The position numbers and the translations under genes are program-made. From Clostridiaceae bacterium Marseille-Q3526 (lineage in GTDB: Bacteria > Bacillota > Clostridia > Lachnospirales > Lachnospiraceae): a stretch of DNA of 64,000 nt. Shown piece after piece: positions 15,038 to 24,404 of the stretch; the first letter of the stretch is position 1; the number at the start of each line of letters is the position of its first letter. The notes under the pieces were generated by a model that saw only the letters and a program-made list of their open reading frames with translations, made no database searches and had not been told where the DNA came from. Location: the NCBI GenBank assembly GCA_018223375.1, contig JAGTTS010000001.1, positions 492,501 to 556,500 on the forward strand. Direction: 5' to 3'.

Positions 15038-16406
15038 AAATGCTCCGTTGAAGCTGATTTCACTGCTCTGCGCTTTTCTGGTCTGGCTGGCTGTCGTCAA
15101 TGTGGCGAACCCGATCCAGACAAAGTCCATCGAGATTCCCGTGAATATCACCAACGACGAGGTTCTGGAAAGCTCCAACCTGACCTATGAGATAGAGGGA
15201 AAGAGCACGGTGACGCTTCTAATCAATGCCAGGGCCAGGGACATTTACCGGTTTACCTCAGAGGATTTTAAGGCTTACGCAGATCTGTCAGAACTTTATT
15301 CTGTGACAGGAGCAGTTCCCGTCACGGTGGAGGTGCTGGACGATGAGCAGTATCTGGCCAGCAACGGGGAAGGCGTCAAGTACGAGGTAAAAGCTCCGGG
15401 AACTGTCCACATTAAGACGGAGGAGCTTCAGACGAAGCGTTTCTCCCTGACGCACCATGTGACAGGAGACCCGGCGGGAAATAAGGATTATCTGCCCGGA
15501 AAAGTGAAGCTGACTCCAAACTATGTGTATGTGAGAGGCCCTGTTTCCCAGATTGGCCAGATCAGCAGTGTGGGAGTGGAGATCAACATAGAGGGAAAAG
15601 ACAGTGATCTGTCAGGAACAGCGGTTCCTAAATTTTATGATGCAAATGACAATGAGCTGACGCTCAGCAGCGCAGTGACAGTTTTAGGAGGAGATATCTC
15701 CTACGAACTAACTATGCTGAAGGTGAAAAATCTGGCGCTTGATTTCCAGGTATCCGGACAGGTGGCCGACGGATACAGGCTGACCGGCGTAGAGTGCGGT
15801 GTGGACAGCGTTTCTGTGGCAGGACTCCGCTCTGTCCTGGCCAACATGAATACGCTTCCTATTGAAAGTCCTCAGCTGAGCGCGGAGGGGCTGACAGGCG
15901 ATAAGGAGTGCGTCATTGATCTGGAGGAATTCGTTCCGCCGGGACTGGAGCTGGCCGGCATGGACAGCACTTCTGTGACAGTGACTCTGAAGGTAGAGCC
16001 GTTAGAAAACAGAACCTACACGCTTGACGACAACGATATTGAGCTTGTGGGCGCGTCGGAGGAGTACACCTACGAGCTGGCCGACGGCACGGTGCCTCTG
16101 ACTGTGAGAGGACTGAAAGAGGATTTGAACAGTCTGTCTCCGGATAAGATGAATCTGAGGGCTGACGTTTCAGGCATGAAGCCAGGAACTCATACGGCGG
16201 CTCTTTCCTATCAGCTGGACGAGGCTTATACAGTGGCAGGAACCCCCAGCATTACTCTGGAGGTAAAGGCGAAGGCCCCGGAGACGGAAGCCGAGACGAA
16301 AGAGGAGGATGTCAGGGCATCCTCGGAATCTGCGGAAGCCGTTCCAGAGAACAGCCAGCAGAAGCAGGAGCCGTCTTCGGCGGCAGCCGGCAGTCAGAAT
16401 CAGTAA
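15018..16406 (+). CDS. cdaR: CdaR, YbbR-domain regulator of CdaA
   Basis: 462 residues from ATG 15018. One N-terminal membrane anchor (LKLISLLCAFLVWLAVV) is followed by an extracytoplasmic series of about four YbbR repeats, with repeated patterns such as VKLTPNYVYVRGPVSQIGQI and DGYRLTGVECGVDSVSVAGL. The tail from about residue 425 is rich in Glu, Ser and Gln and low in complexity. CdaR binds CdaA in the membrane and modulates its activity. The translational overlap with cdaA supports a fixed stoichiometry. Confidence 0.92.
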   Translation: MKEKLTKNAPLKLISLLCAFLVWLAVVNVANPIQTKSIEIPVNITNDEVLESSNLTYEIEGKSTVTLLINARARDIYRFTSEDFKAYADLSELYSVTGAVPVTVEVLDDEQYLASNGEGVKYEVKAPGTVHIKTEELQTKRFSLTHHVTGDPAGNKDYLPGKVKLTPNYVYVRGPVSQIGQISSVGVEINIEGKDSDLSGTAVPKFYDANDNELTLSSAVTVLGGDISYELTMLKVKNLALDFQVSGQVADGYRLTGVECGVDSVSVAGLRSVLANMNTLPIESPQLSAEGLTGDKECVIDLEEFVPPGLELAGMDSTSVTVTLKVEPLENRTYTLDDNDIELVGASEEYTYELADGTVPLTVRGLKEDLNSLSPDKMNLRADVSGMKPGTHTAALSYQLDEAYTVAGTPSITLEVKAKAPETEAETKEEDVRASSESAEAVPENSQQKQEPSSAAAGSQNQ

Positions 16407-16429
16407 AAGTAAGGATACAGGAGAAGTTT

Positions 16430-16693
16430 ATGGTTAAGGCAAAAGTAACAATTAAAAATACCAGCGGCCTTCATCTGAGACCGGCAGGTATTCTTTGTAA
16501 TGAAGCGGTAAAATATCAGTCTCAGATTACGTTCAGTCACAAAAATAACGTATCCAATGCAAAGAGTGTCCTGAGCGTTCTGGGAGCCTGCATCAAATGC
16601 GGGGATGAGCTGGAGTTTATATGTGAGGGGAAGGATGAAGAAGAGGCGCTGTCCGCTATGCTGAAAGCAGTAAACGACGGTTTAGGCGAGTAA
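16430..16693 (+). CDS. ptsH: HPr-family phosphocarrier protein
   Basis: 87 residues. The active-site His15 sits in SGLHLRPAG, and the regulatory serine region (NAKSVLSVLG) is present, so it can serve in both sugar PTS transport and HPr-kinase-mediated catabolite control. Weak ribosome site gataca(gg)ag. It lies 23 bases after cdaR and 30 bases before the Enzyme I gene, forming the general PTS pair. The sequence around the serine (NNVSNAKSVLSVLG) differs from the common LKSIMGVMSLG, so it may be a variant HPr. Confidence 0.9.
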   Translation: MVKAKVTIKNTSGLHLRPAGILCNEAVKYQSQITFSHKNNVSNAKSVLSVLGACIKCGDELEFICEGKDEEEALSAMLKAVNDGLGE

Positions 16694-16723
16694 CAGCTCT
16701 CATATATAAAAGGAGGAAAAAAG

Positions 16724-18442
16724 ATGGTATCAGGAACAGGAGCGTCTGCCGGAATCGGCATTGGAAGAGTTGTAATTCTGAAAGAAGAGACTCTGGAGAT
16801 AAAGAGAGAGACAATAGCTGACGCAGAGGCTGAGAAAGCGCGTTTCAAAAAGGCAGTGGAGAAGAGCATCGAGGATACGAAAGCCCTGGCCGACGACATG
16901 GCGCAGAGGATTGGAGAGAAGGAAGCAGAGATTTTAAACGGTCATTTAATGCTCCTTCAGGATCCGATGATGACGATGGAGATCGAGGGAAAGATCGACG
17001 GGGAGAAGCTGTGCAGCGAGGCAGCTGTGGAGGATGTGTGCACGATGTACGCAGATATGTTTGCATCCATGGACGACGAGTTGATGCAGCAGAGAGCGGC
17101 AGATATGCGCGATATTAAGACGAGAATACAGAAAGTCCTTCTTGGGGTTCAGTCTGTGGATGTGTCTTCACTTCCAGCCGGAAGCGTTCTGGTTTCAGAG
17201 GATCTGACACCTTCTGTGACAGCTGGCATTAATCCGGCAAACGTGACTGGAATTGTCACGGAGCTGGGAGGACGTACTTCCCATTCCGCAATTCTTTCCA
17301 GAGCCCTGGAGATTCCCGCTGTTGTGGCGGCTTCCGGAATCCTCTCTCAGGTGAAGGACGGGGACGAAATCATACTGGACGGCGAGACGGGAGAGATTTT
17401 CCTTCAGCCGGACGAGAGCCTGAAGGCAGAGTATGAGGCGAAACAGGCTGTTTATCTGAAAGAAAAGGAAGAGCTTAAAAAATACATCGGAAAAGAGACC
17501 ATTACAAAGGACGGCGTAAAGATCGAGACAGCGGCTAATATCGGACGCCCGGAGGACGTAGACCGGGTGCTCTCCTATGACGCGGAGGGAATCGGCCTGT
17601 TCCGGACAGAGTTCCTCTTCATGGATCGGACGGCCATGCCGACAGAGGAAGAGCAGTTTGAGGCTTACAGGAAGGTGGCTGTAGCCATGGACGAAAAGCC
17701 GGTGATTATCAGGACGCTGGATATCGGAGGCGACAAGGAGATTCCTTACATGGGCCTTAAGAAGGATGAGAACCCATTCTTGGGCTACCGTGCCATCCGA
17801 TTCTGCCTGGACCGAAAGGACGATATTTACCGTCCACAGCTGCGTGCCCTTCTCCGCGCCAGCGCCTTTGGAGCCATTAAGATTATGATTCCCATGGTGA
17901 CCTGTGTGGAGGAGTACCGTGAGGCCAAGGCCTTGATTCAGGAAATTATGGAGGAGCTGGACGAGAAGGGAATCGCCTACAATCACAATATCCAGGTGGG
18001 AATCATGGTGGAGACTGCCGCAGCCTCTCTGATGGCTGACGTTTTTGCAAAAGAAGTGGACTTCTTCAGTATTGGAACCAACGATCTGACTCAGTACACC
18101 ATGTCAGTGGATCGGGGCAATGACAAGGTTTCCTATCTGTATTCCACCTTTAATCCGGCTGTGCTCAGAAGCATCCGCCATATTATCGAATGCGGAAGAA
18201 AAGAGGGCATCATGGTAGGCATGTGCGGCGAGGCAGCCAGCGATCCGCTTATGATCCCGCTTTTAGTGGCATTTGGATTAAACGAATTCAGCATGAGCGC
18301 TTCCGCTGTGCTGAAAGCCAGAAAGATGATTACAGAGTGCGACAGCAGAGAGCTTCAGGAGATGGCCGGCAAGGCGATGAGCTTTGCGACAGCCGGAGAA
18401 ATCGAGAGCTTTATGAGAGAGTTTGTCAGCAGGAACTTTTAA
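16724..18442 (+). CDS. ptsI: Phosphoenolpyruvate-protein phosphotransferase (PTS Enzyme I)
   Basis: 572 residues, the standard length. An N-terminal HPr-binding helical region is followed by the swivelling domain with the phosphorylated His187 in GGRTSHSAILSRALEIPAVV, then a TIM-barrel PEP-binding domain (GIGLFRTEFLFMDR, RTLDIGGDKEIPY, SIGTNDLTQYTMSVDRGND, GMCGEAASDP with the catalytic Cys). It transfers phosphate from PEP to HPr, encoded just upstream. Good ribosome site aaaggagg. All key residues are present. Confidence 0.96.
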   Translation: MVSGTGASAGIGIGRVVILKEETLEIKRETIADAEAEKARFKKAVEKSIEDTKALADDMAQRIGEKEAEILNGHLMLLQDPMMTMEIEGKIDGEKLCSEAAVEDVCTMYADMFASMDDELMQQRAADMRDIKTRIQKVLLGVQSVDVSSLPAGSVLVSEDLTPSVTAGINPANVTGIVTELGGRTSHSAILSRALEIPAVVAASGILSQVKDGDEIILDGETGEIFLQPDESLKAEYEAKQAVYLKEKEELKKYIGKETITKDGVKIETAANIGRPEDVDRVLSYDAEGIGLFRTEFLFMDRTAMPTEEEQFEAYRKVAVAMDEKPVIIRTLDIGGDKEIPYMGLKKDENPFLGYRAIRFCLDRKDDIYRPQLRALLRASAFGAIKIMIPMVTCVEEYREAKALIQEIMEELDEKGIAYNHNIQVGIMVETAAASLMADVFAKEVDFFSIGTNDLTQYTMSVDRGNDKVSYLYSTFNPAVLRSIRHIIECGRKEGIMVGMCGEAASDPLMIPLLVAFGLNEFSMSASAVLKARKMITECDSRELQEMAGKAMSFATAGEIESFMREFVSRNF

Positions 18443-18451
18443 GGAGGCGCT

Positions 18452-18489
18452 GCATAGCTGCGGCTGTAGGAATACAGCTGCGGTTATGC
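18452..18489 (+). other. Strong GNRA-like hairpin after ptsI
   Basis: A 17-bp stem (18452-18468 with 18473-18489, three G-T pairs) closed by the tetraloop GGAA. No T run follows. It probably stabilises the 3' end of the ptsI message or causes partial termination before the polymerase gene. Confidence 0.5.
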
Positions 18490-18576
18490 GGCCCTTTGGC
18501 GTTTATTTCAGCGGGAATAAAACCCAAGTCTGGGGAAACGCCGGATCAAAATTTGTATACATGGGGATAAAAGAAG

Positions 18577-19896
18577 ATGATTGTTTACCTGATATGCTGT
18601 CTGGCCTCTTTTCTGCTGGCCAGGGGAGAGCATTTTTATCTTTCCGGGCTCTGCCTGATGGGGGCGGCTGTCTTTCTGTATGTTCAGGATTTCAGAAGGA
18701 CAGGAAACTGCATTCACCTGCGGGGAATCTTTGCTCTGGCCTGGGTGGGAGGACAGGGCGTTTCCTGCCTGAAGCTGAGCCGCCTGGCACAGGACTGGAC
18801 CTTCCTTACATGGCTGTGCTTTCTGGCGGCCTTTGTCAGCTTTTACGCTGTGTTTGAGGTGTTTGAGCGGAGAGGAAGAAATAATTACAACAGCTATGCC
18901 TCCAGATGGAAAGGACAGAAGCGGTGGCACGATTTCCGTTCCTGCGAGGAACCGGTGTTTATCTGCGCGCTGGCAGTGACGGCGCTGTCGCTGTTTTGCT
19001 TTGTTCTGGAGGCAGTGGTGTTAGGCTATGTGCCGTTTTTCTTAAGGGGCGTGCCTCACGCCTATTCCTATTTCCACATTACGGGAGTCCACTATTTTAC
19101 GGTATCCTGCGTGCTGGTTCCGGCTTTGAGCGTGATCTTTTTTCACTCCAACGGAGGGCGAGACCGTCTGCGGACTGGAATTCTGATTGGGGCGGATATA
19201 ATTGCAGTCCTGATTCCCATTCTCTGCGTTTCACGGTTTCAGCTGATCCTGGCGGCGGCTTTGGCTGTTATCACCTATCTGATGATGGATATTCATATTG
19301 ATCCGCTGCAGATGATTATAAGCGCGGCGGTACTGTTTGTGGGACTGCTGGCTGCCTACATTATCCTGACGATTGCCAGAAGCCATGACGTGGAGTATCT
19401 CAATGGGATTTTTGAGATGAAAAACAGCCGCACGCCCATATTCGTCACACAGCCGTATATGTATATTGCAAACAATTACGACAATTTCGACTGTATGGTG
19501 CGGGCCATGGCCTCCGGCTACAGCCACAGCTTTGGCCTGAAGATGCTGTTTCCGCTGTGGGCGCTGACGGGCCTTAAATTTCTGGTTCCGTCGCTGACAG
19601 CTTTTCCGCTGTTTACTACCAAGGAGGAACTGACCACGGTAACGCTGTTTTATGACGCTTACTATGATTTTGGAATTCTGGGCGTCGTTTTGCTGGGATG
19701 CGTTCTGGGATTGTTAGCCTGGTATCTGACCGATATGGTGAAGCATATCAGAAATCCCATCGGATATCTGCTGTATGCCCAGATTGCCGTCTATTTCGGA
19801 CTGTCCTTTTTCACCACCTGGTTCAGCAACCCCACCACCTGGTTCTACCTGGCAGTGACAGGGGCCGCGGCCGTCTATGTGGAATGGAGACAGTGA
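18577..19896 (+). CDS. O-antigen/oligosaccharide repeat-unit polymerase-like membrane protein
   Basis: 439 residues with about 11-12 predicted membrane helices and a large central loop. The loop region around residues 275-330 (YMYIANNYDNFDCMVRAMAS and FPLWALTGLKFL) resembles the Wzy/EpsG-type polymerase family that joins polysaccharide repeat units at the outer face of the membrane. The start has only a modest ribosome site (ggggataaaag). There are no glycosyltransferase neighbours, so its polysaccharide is unknown. It may be a stand-alone exopolysaccharide or capsule gene. Confidence 0.65.
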   Translation: MIVYLICCLASFLLARGEHFYLSGLCLMGAAVFLYVQDFRRTGNCIHLRGIFALAWVGGQGVSCLKLSRLAQDWTFLTWLCFLAAFVSFYAVFEVFERRGRNNYNSYASRWKGQKRWHDFRSCEEPVFICALAVTALSLFCFVLEAVVLGYVPFFLRGVPHAYSYFHITGVHYFTVSCVLVPALSVIFFHSNGGRDRLRTGILIGADIIAVLIPILCVSRFQLILAAALAVITYLMMDIHIDPLQMIISAAVLFVGLLAAYIILTIARSHDVEYLNGIFEMKNSRTPIFVTQPYMYIANNYDNFDCMVRAMASGYSHSFGLKMLFPLWALTGLKFLVPSLTAFPLFTTKEELTTVTLFYDAYYDFGILGVVLLGCVLGLLAWYLTDMVKHIRNPIGYLLYAQIAVYFGLSFFTTWFSNPTTWFYLAVTGAAAVYVEWRQ

Positions 19897-19927
19897 TACA
19901 GTATTAAAGTAAAAAGGGAGGAATACT

Positions 19928-21124
19928 ATGATTTCAGAGAAAATGCAGCCGCTGCTTCAGAATAATTCAGCGATTCGTATGATGTTTGAGGAAGGCAGGA
20001 AAATGGCCGCTGTGTACGGCGCAGACCAGGTGTACGATTTCAGTCTGGGAAATCCCAGCGTTCCGGCTCCAGCTGAGGTAAATCAGGCAATGAGAGAGAT
20101 TCTTGAAGAGGAGGATTCTCTCTTTGTCCACGGCTACATGAGCAATGCGGGCTATGAGGACGTCAGGGAGGCGGTGGCCCAGTCTCTGAACCGGAGATTC
20201 GATACTTCCTTCAGCCAGAGCAATATTTTGATGACAGTGGGAGCGGCCAGCGGCCTGAATGTGATTTTAAAGACTCTGCTGAACCCAGGCGAGCAGGTGA
20301 TGGTCTTTGCCCCCTATTTTGTGGAATACGGCTCCTATGTGAGAAACTATGACGGAGAGCTGGTGGTGGTTTCTCCCAATACAGAGACCTTTCAGCCAAA
20401 TTTAAGGGAATTTGAGGAGAAGATCTGCGAAAAGACAAAGGCGGTGATTATCAATACGCCCAATAATCCAACCGGAGTGGTCTATTCCAGCGAAACTCTG
20501 CAGGCGTTAGCAGAAATTTTAGAGAGAAAATCAGCCCAGATAGGACATCCCATTGTGCTGATCTCCGACGAGCCGTACAGGGAGCTGGCTTACGACGGGG
20601 TACAGGTTCCTTTTGTGACAAAGTATTATAGAAATACGGTGATCTGTTATTCCTTCAGCAAATCCCTTTCTCTGCCTGGAGAGCGGATCGGATATCTGGT
20701 GGTTCCTGACGAGATGGACGAGGCGGAGCAGGTGTTCAATGCGGCGGTGATTGCCAACCGTGTGCTGGGCTGCGTGAACGCGCCGTCTTTCATGCAGCGG
20801 GTGATCAAACGGTGCATTGACGCTAAGGCAGATGTGGCCGCCTACGACAGGAACAGAAATCTGCTCTACGAGGGGCTGAAAAGCTTTGGTTTTGAGTGCA
20901 TCAGGCCGGAGGGCGCTTTCTACCTGTTTATGAAGACGCCGGGAGACGAGAAGGAATTCTGCGAGAGAGCGAAAAAATACCATATCCTTGTAGTTCCGGG
21001 AAGCTCCTTCGCCTGCCCGGGCTATGTGAGAATTGCCTACTGCGTATCCTATGAACAGATTGAGAGGGCGCTGCCGGAATTTAAGAAGCTGGCGGCAGAG
21101 TACGGCCTGCCAGGAGAGGAGTAG
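19928..21124 (+). CDS. Pyridoxal-phosphate-dependent aminotransferase, class I/II
   Basis: 398 residues with ribosome site aaagggagg. Fold-type I hallmarks are present: FSLGNPSVPAP near the N-terminus, the NTPNNPTGVVYS substrate-binding block, ISDEPYRELAY with the PLP-ring Asp, and the Schiff-base Lys in CYSFSKSLSLPGERIGYLVV. This resembles aspartate or aromatic aminotransferases annotated as pyridoxal phosphate-dependent aminotransferases in Clostridia. Exact substrate not assignable. No biosynthetic operon partners are adjacent. Confidence 0.88.
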   Translation: MISEKMQPLLQNNSAIRMMFEEGRKMAAVYGADQVYDFSLGNPSVPAPAEVNQAMREILEEEDSLFVHGYMSNAGYEDVREAVAQSLNRRFDTSFSQSNILMTVGAASGLNVILKTLLNPGEQVMVFAPYFVEYGSYVRNYDGELVVVSPNTETFQPNLREFEEKICEKTKAVIINTPNNPTGVVYSSETLQALAEILERKSAQIGHPIVLISDEPYRELAYDGVQVPFVTKYYRNTVICYSFSKSLSLPGERIGYLVVPDEMDEAEQVFNAAVIANRVLGCVNAPSFMQRVIKRCIDAKADVAAYDRNRNLLYEGLKSFGFECIRPEGAFYLFMKTPGDEKEFCERAKKYHILVVPGSSFACPGYVRIAYCVSYEQIERALPEFKKLAAEYGLPGEE

Positions 21125-21206
21125 CAGCGGGAGAGAACACAAAAGCGCAGGGAAAGAGACGGCAGGCAGAGCAGAGCGGATGGCATAGATTTCAGGAGGC
21201 GGCATC

Positions 21207-22334
21207 ATGGAAGGTGTTAAAAAGTATCTCAGAATCATTCTTAATATTATCATTCCTTTGACAGGTCTTTATCTGGTGTGCGTCTGGGGCCCCAGAGTTT
21301 TGGGATTTTTTATCCCCTTTGTCATTGGATGGATGATTGCCCTGATCGCCAACCCTCTGGTCCGCTTTCTGGAAAAACGTCTGAAGATTGTGAGAAAGCA
21401 TGGATCCATGCTGATTATCGCAGGTGTTCTGGCGCTGATTATCAGCCTTCTGTATTTTGTACTGGGAAAGGCCTATGTGGAAATCCGGGAATTTATCGGA
21501 GATCTGCCTGCCCTGTACGACAGCGCAGCGGCAGAGATCCGCGGGGCTGTCCAGAATGGCAACAGGATGTTCGAATTTCTTCCAGACGAGTTTCGGACTG
21601 CAGTGATACAGTTTACAGAAAATATAGGAACCTATGTGGGAGATCTGGTGTCCAAGGCGGCTGCGCCTACGGTGGAGATTGCCGGAAACGTGGCGAAGGG
21701 GATCCCGAACGTTCTGGTAAATACAGTCATCACGATTCTCTCTTCCTATCTGTTTATTGCAGAGCAGGACAAGATTTTAGCGTGGATGCGGCGGTACGCT
21801 CCCAAATTTGTCCTTCGCTACGCCGAGTATCTGAAGAAGGACGCCAGGGGAGTCATCGGGGGATATTTTCTGGCCCAGTTTCGGATCATGTTTGTAGTGG
21901 CCGGGATTCTGGCGGTGGGCTTCCTGTTTTTAAAGGTGAAGTACGGGCTGCTTCTGGCAGTTCTGATTTCTATGTTAGATTTTCTGCCTGTGTTTGGAAC
22001 GGGAACGGCCCTGTTTCCCTGGGCCGCGGTGAAGCTGTTTACAGGAGAGTACACCTACGCGGCGGGACTTTTAATCCTCTACGTAGTCACCCAGGTATCC
22101 AGACAGCTGATACAGCCGAAGATTGTGGGAGATTCCATGGGACTGCCTCCGTTGCTGACTCTGTTTCTTCTGTACCTGGGCTTTAAGGTCAAGGGAATTG
22201 CCGGAATGATTCTGGCAGTTCCCATTGGACTGATTTTTATTAACTTTTATAAATACGGAGCCTTTGATTCGCTGATCGAAAATGTGAAGCTGCTGATCAG
22301 AGAGCTCAACGCGTTCCGCAATGGGGAGAGATAA
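21207..22334 (+). CDS. AI-2E family transporter, YtvI-like sporulation membrane protein
   Basis: 375 residues, seven to eight membrane helices, with the AI-2E/PerM family signatures LLLAVLISMLDFLPVFGTG and QLIQPKIVGDSMGLPPLLTL. Clostridial members of this length are usually named sporulation integral membrane protein YtvI. Ribosome site ttcaggaggcgg. Its last 29 bases overlap the convergent AraC-type gene. The substrate is unknown; YtvI-type proteins are expressed during sporulation in Bacillus. Confidence 0.8.
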   Translation: MEGVKKYLRIILNIIIPLTGLYLVCVWGPRVLGFFIPFVIGWMIALIANPLVRFLEKRLKIVRKHGSMLIIAGVLALIISLLYFVLGKAYVEIREFIGDLPALYDSAAAEIRGAVQNGNRMFEFLPDEFRTAVIQFTENIGTYVGDLVSKAAAPTVEIAGNVAKGIPNVLVNTVITILSSYLFIAEQDKILAWMRRYAPKFVLRYAEYLKKDARGVIGGYFLAQFRIMFVVAGILAVGFLFLKVKYGLLLAVLISMLDFLPVFGTGTALFPWAAVKLFTGEYTYAAGLLILYVVTQVSRQLIQPKIVGDSMGLPPLLTLFLLYLGFKVKGIAGMILAVPIGLIFINFYKYGAFDSLIENVKLLIRELNAFRNGER

Positions 22335-23202
22335 GGGATGAAGGCTGCTTCTTCCGCTTTGGTGTCTCTCCGAAGGATTTCTTATAGGCTCTCAAAAAAG
22401 CGTCATAATTTTTAAATCCGCAGCGATAGCAGCATTCTGTCACAGAAAGGCCCTGATCCAGCAGCTGTCTGGCCATCAGGAGCCTTTTTTCGTTTATATA
22501 GCCGCCGATGGTATACCCTGTTTCCCTCTTAAATAGGCGCATCATGTGGGCGCGGCTCATATAGAAGCGGGAGGCCAGTCCGTCTATGGTCAAATCAGAA
22601 TCCGAGTTGTCATGGATAAACTGCATGATGGAGAGAACCGCGGCGTTTTTGCTGGAAGCGGGAAGGCGGCGGGATTCAGGAGACTGGCAGGCGCGGTTTA
22701 AAAGGATTAACAGCTCCAGGAGAATCAGCCGGCGCAGAAGTCCGTCGGCAAAACCGGATTCCCGGCAGGACGTTTCCAGCCGGGACAGGGCCTCCAAAAG
22801 TTCTGCCTGGCAGAGCCTGGGCAGACGAAGCACATAGGATTGGCTGTCTGAGGCTGCCTGAAACAGTCCGGCCAGATGTTCCGGGCCACAGAGGCTTCCG
22901 GTGAGAAGGTCAGGAGACAGGTAGAGAATGACCCGCTCATAGGAGGCGCCGGGACAGATTTCCGGCCGGTGGATGGAGTAGCGGGGAATCAGCACAATAT
23001 CGCCCGGCGCCAGATCATAGGAAGCGCCTTCCACGCTGTATCCGGCCTCTCCCCTCAAAAAAAATAAAATTTTATGAAAATCATGGTAGTGATAGCCGAT
23101 AGGCTCTGTCACAGGATCGCTCAGATGAAACAAACGGAATTCCTCGAACAGGTAGCCGCGTTTTTCACAGTCCTCGTCCCGCTTATCATTCAATAAAGCC
23201 AT
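22306..23202 (-). CDS. AraC-family transcriptional regulator with cupin sensor
   Basis: 298 residues. The N-terminal half is an AraC-binding cupin (YHYHDFHKILFFLRGEAGYS, LAPGDIVLIPRYSIHRPEIC) and the C-terminal 100 residues hold two HTH units (LTIDGLASRFYMSRAHMMRL; VTECCYRCGFKNYDAFLRAY). It probably responds to a sugar or small ligand. The target genes are not obvious, since both neighbours are housekeeping-like. It is transcribed toward ytvI and ends inside it. Confidence 0.88.
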   Translation of the reverse strand: MALLNDKRDEDCEKRGYLFEEFRLFHLSDPVTEPIGYHYHDFHKILFFLRGEAGYSVEGASYDLAPGDIVLIPRYSIHRPEICPGASYERVILYLSPDLLTGSLCGPEHLAGLFQAASDSQSYVLRLPRLCQAELLEALSRLETSCRESGFADGLLRRLILLELLILLNRACQSPESRRLPASSKNAAVLSIMQFIHDNSDSDLTIDGLASRFYMSRAHMMRLFKRETGYTIGGYINEKRLLMARQLLDQGLSVTECCYRCGFKNYDAFLRAYKKSFGETPKRKKQPSSLISPHCGTR

Positions 23203-23279
23203 ACAAATCGCCCTTTCTATTTGGCCTGGGAGTTAAGGCGCCCGCCGCTCTGCTCCCAGTTAAAAAATGCTATAGAAGA

Positions 23280-23309
23280 AGTATAGAAGAAAGAGAGCAC
23301 TAAATGCAA
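23280..23309 (-). promoter_or_regulatory. Promoter of the AraC-family gene
   Basis: On the minus strand: TTGCAT, an 18-base spacer, TATACT. The sequence cttctata occurs twice in tandem over and after the -10, a possible operator. Confidence 0.45.
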
Positions 23310-23396
23310 GTAAAAGAGCAGAATTTTTCTATTATTTGCGGAAAATGAGGTATAAAATAAAAACAGATGAGAAAAAGTCGGCAGGAGGAGGATTCT

Positions 23397-24275
23397 ATGA
23401 AGGCTGTATTTGAAAAATATCATTGCATGGGGAATGATTATCTGGTATATGATCCGAATAAAAATGAGATGGAGCTTGGACCGGAGCAGGTGAAGGCAGT
23501 CTGCGACCGGAACTTTGGAATCGGCTCAGACGGAATTCTGGTAGGTCCCGTGCTGGGCGGGGAGAAGATGTATGTGAGAATCCTGAATCCAGACGGAAGC
23601 GAGGCGGAGAAGAGCGGAAACGGCATGGGGATTTTTGCCAGATATCTGAAGGACGCCGGCTACGTCCAGAAGACGAAGGTTTCCTGGGATACCCTGGGAG
23701 GCGAGGTGACGGTATACTATCTGAACGAGGAGGGCACCCGGGTGAAGATTTCCATGGGAAAGCCTACTTTCTGGAGCGACGAAATCCCGGTGACCGGGGA
23801 GCGGAGAGAGATGGTAAACCAGACCATGGTGTTTGGAAAGATTCCCTATATTACCACCTGCCTTTCTATCGGCAATCCCCATTGCGTGATCTGGATGAAC
23901 GAGATTTCAAAAGAGCTGGTGTGCCGGATTGGAGAACATTCGGAGCGTGATTCCAGCTTTCCGGAGAAGGTGAATACCCAGCTGTTAAACGTGCTGGACC
24001 GCACCAATATCCAGATTGAAATTTACGAGAGGGGAGCCGGATACACGCTGGCTTCCGGCAGCTGCGCCTGCGCCGCAGCCTGCGCTGCCAACCGTCTGGG
24101 ACTGGCGGATCGGAACATGTACGTCCATATGCCTGGCGGCACGCTGGAGGTGGAAATCAAGGAGGACGGAATCGTCTACATGACAGGTGAGGTGGGATAT
24201 ATCGGCCGGATGACTCTGGGAAGCGAGATGGTAGAACGCCTGAGGCAGAGCAAAGAGACGAATCCTTCAAAATAA
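23397..24275 (+). CDS. DapF-fold epimerase homologue with both catalytic Cys replaced by Ser
   Basis: 292 residues from ATG 23397 (ribosome site gcaggaggagg). The fold of diaminopimelate epimerase is clear: KYHCMGNDYLVYD, NFGIGSDGILVG, SIGNPHCVIW, and a C-terminal GTLEVEIKEDGIVYMTG. The two active-site cysteines of DapF are Ser here: residue 73 in EKSGNG (normally MCGNG) and residue 220 in LASGSCACA (normally ACGTGACA). The true DapF-like gene follows at 24405 with both cysteines. The domain is full length with no other damage, so it is probably a retained paralogue with altered chemistry or a non-catalytic role, not a decaying copy. It could be an epimerase for another substrate. Confidence 0.8.
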   Translation: MKAVFEKYHCMGNDYLVYDPNKNEMELGPEQVKAVCDRNFGIGSDGILVGPVLGGEKMYVRILNPDGSEAEKSGNGMGIFARYLKDAGYVQKTKVSWDTLGGEVTVYYLNEEGTRVKISMGKPTFWSDEIPVTGERREMVNQTMVFGKIPYITTCLSIGNPHCVIWMNEISKELVCRIGEHSERDSSFPEKVNTQLLNVLDRTNIQIEIYERGAGYTLASGSCACAAACAANRLGLADRNMYVHMPGGTLEVEIKEDGIVYMTGEVGYIGRMTLGSEMVERLRQSKETNPSK

Positions 24276-24276
24276 A

Positions 24277-24305
24277 TTGACAAACAAAACGGACGCTGTT
24301 ATATT
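24277..24305 (+). promoter_or_regulatory. Strong promoter before the dapF leader
   Basis: TTGACA (24277-24282), a 17-base spacer and TATATT (24300-24305), near consensus. The predicted transcript begins only about five bases before a terminator hairpin. Confidence 0.7.
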
Positions 24306-24316
24306 TAAACAAGAGC

Positions 24317-24353
24317 GAGGGTGCTTTCTGAGAGGAGAGTACCCTCTTTTTAT
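24317..24353 (+). terminator. Terminator or attenuator in the dapF leader
   Basis: GAGGGT (24317-24322) pairs with ACCCTC (24341-24346), followed by tttttatt. It lies directly after the promoter at 24277 and about 50 bases before dapF. It would release a very short RNA unless it is read through. Confidence 0.65.
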
Positions 24354-24404
24354 TCTACCGGCTTGACGCGGCGCAGAATATGGAAGAGAGGGAGGAGCGC
24401 AGAG

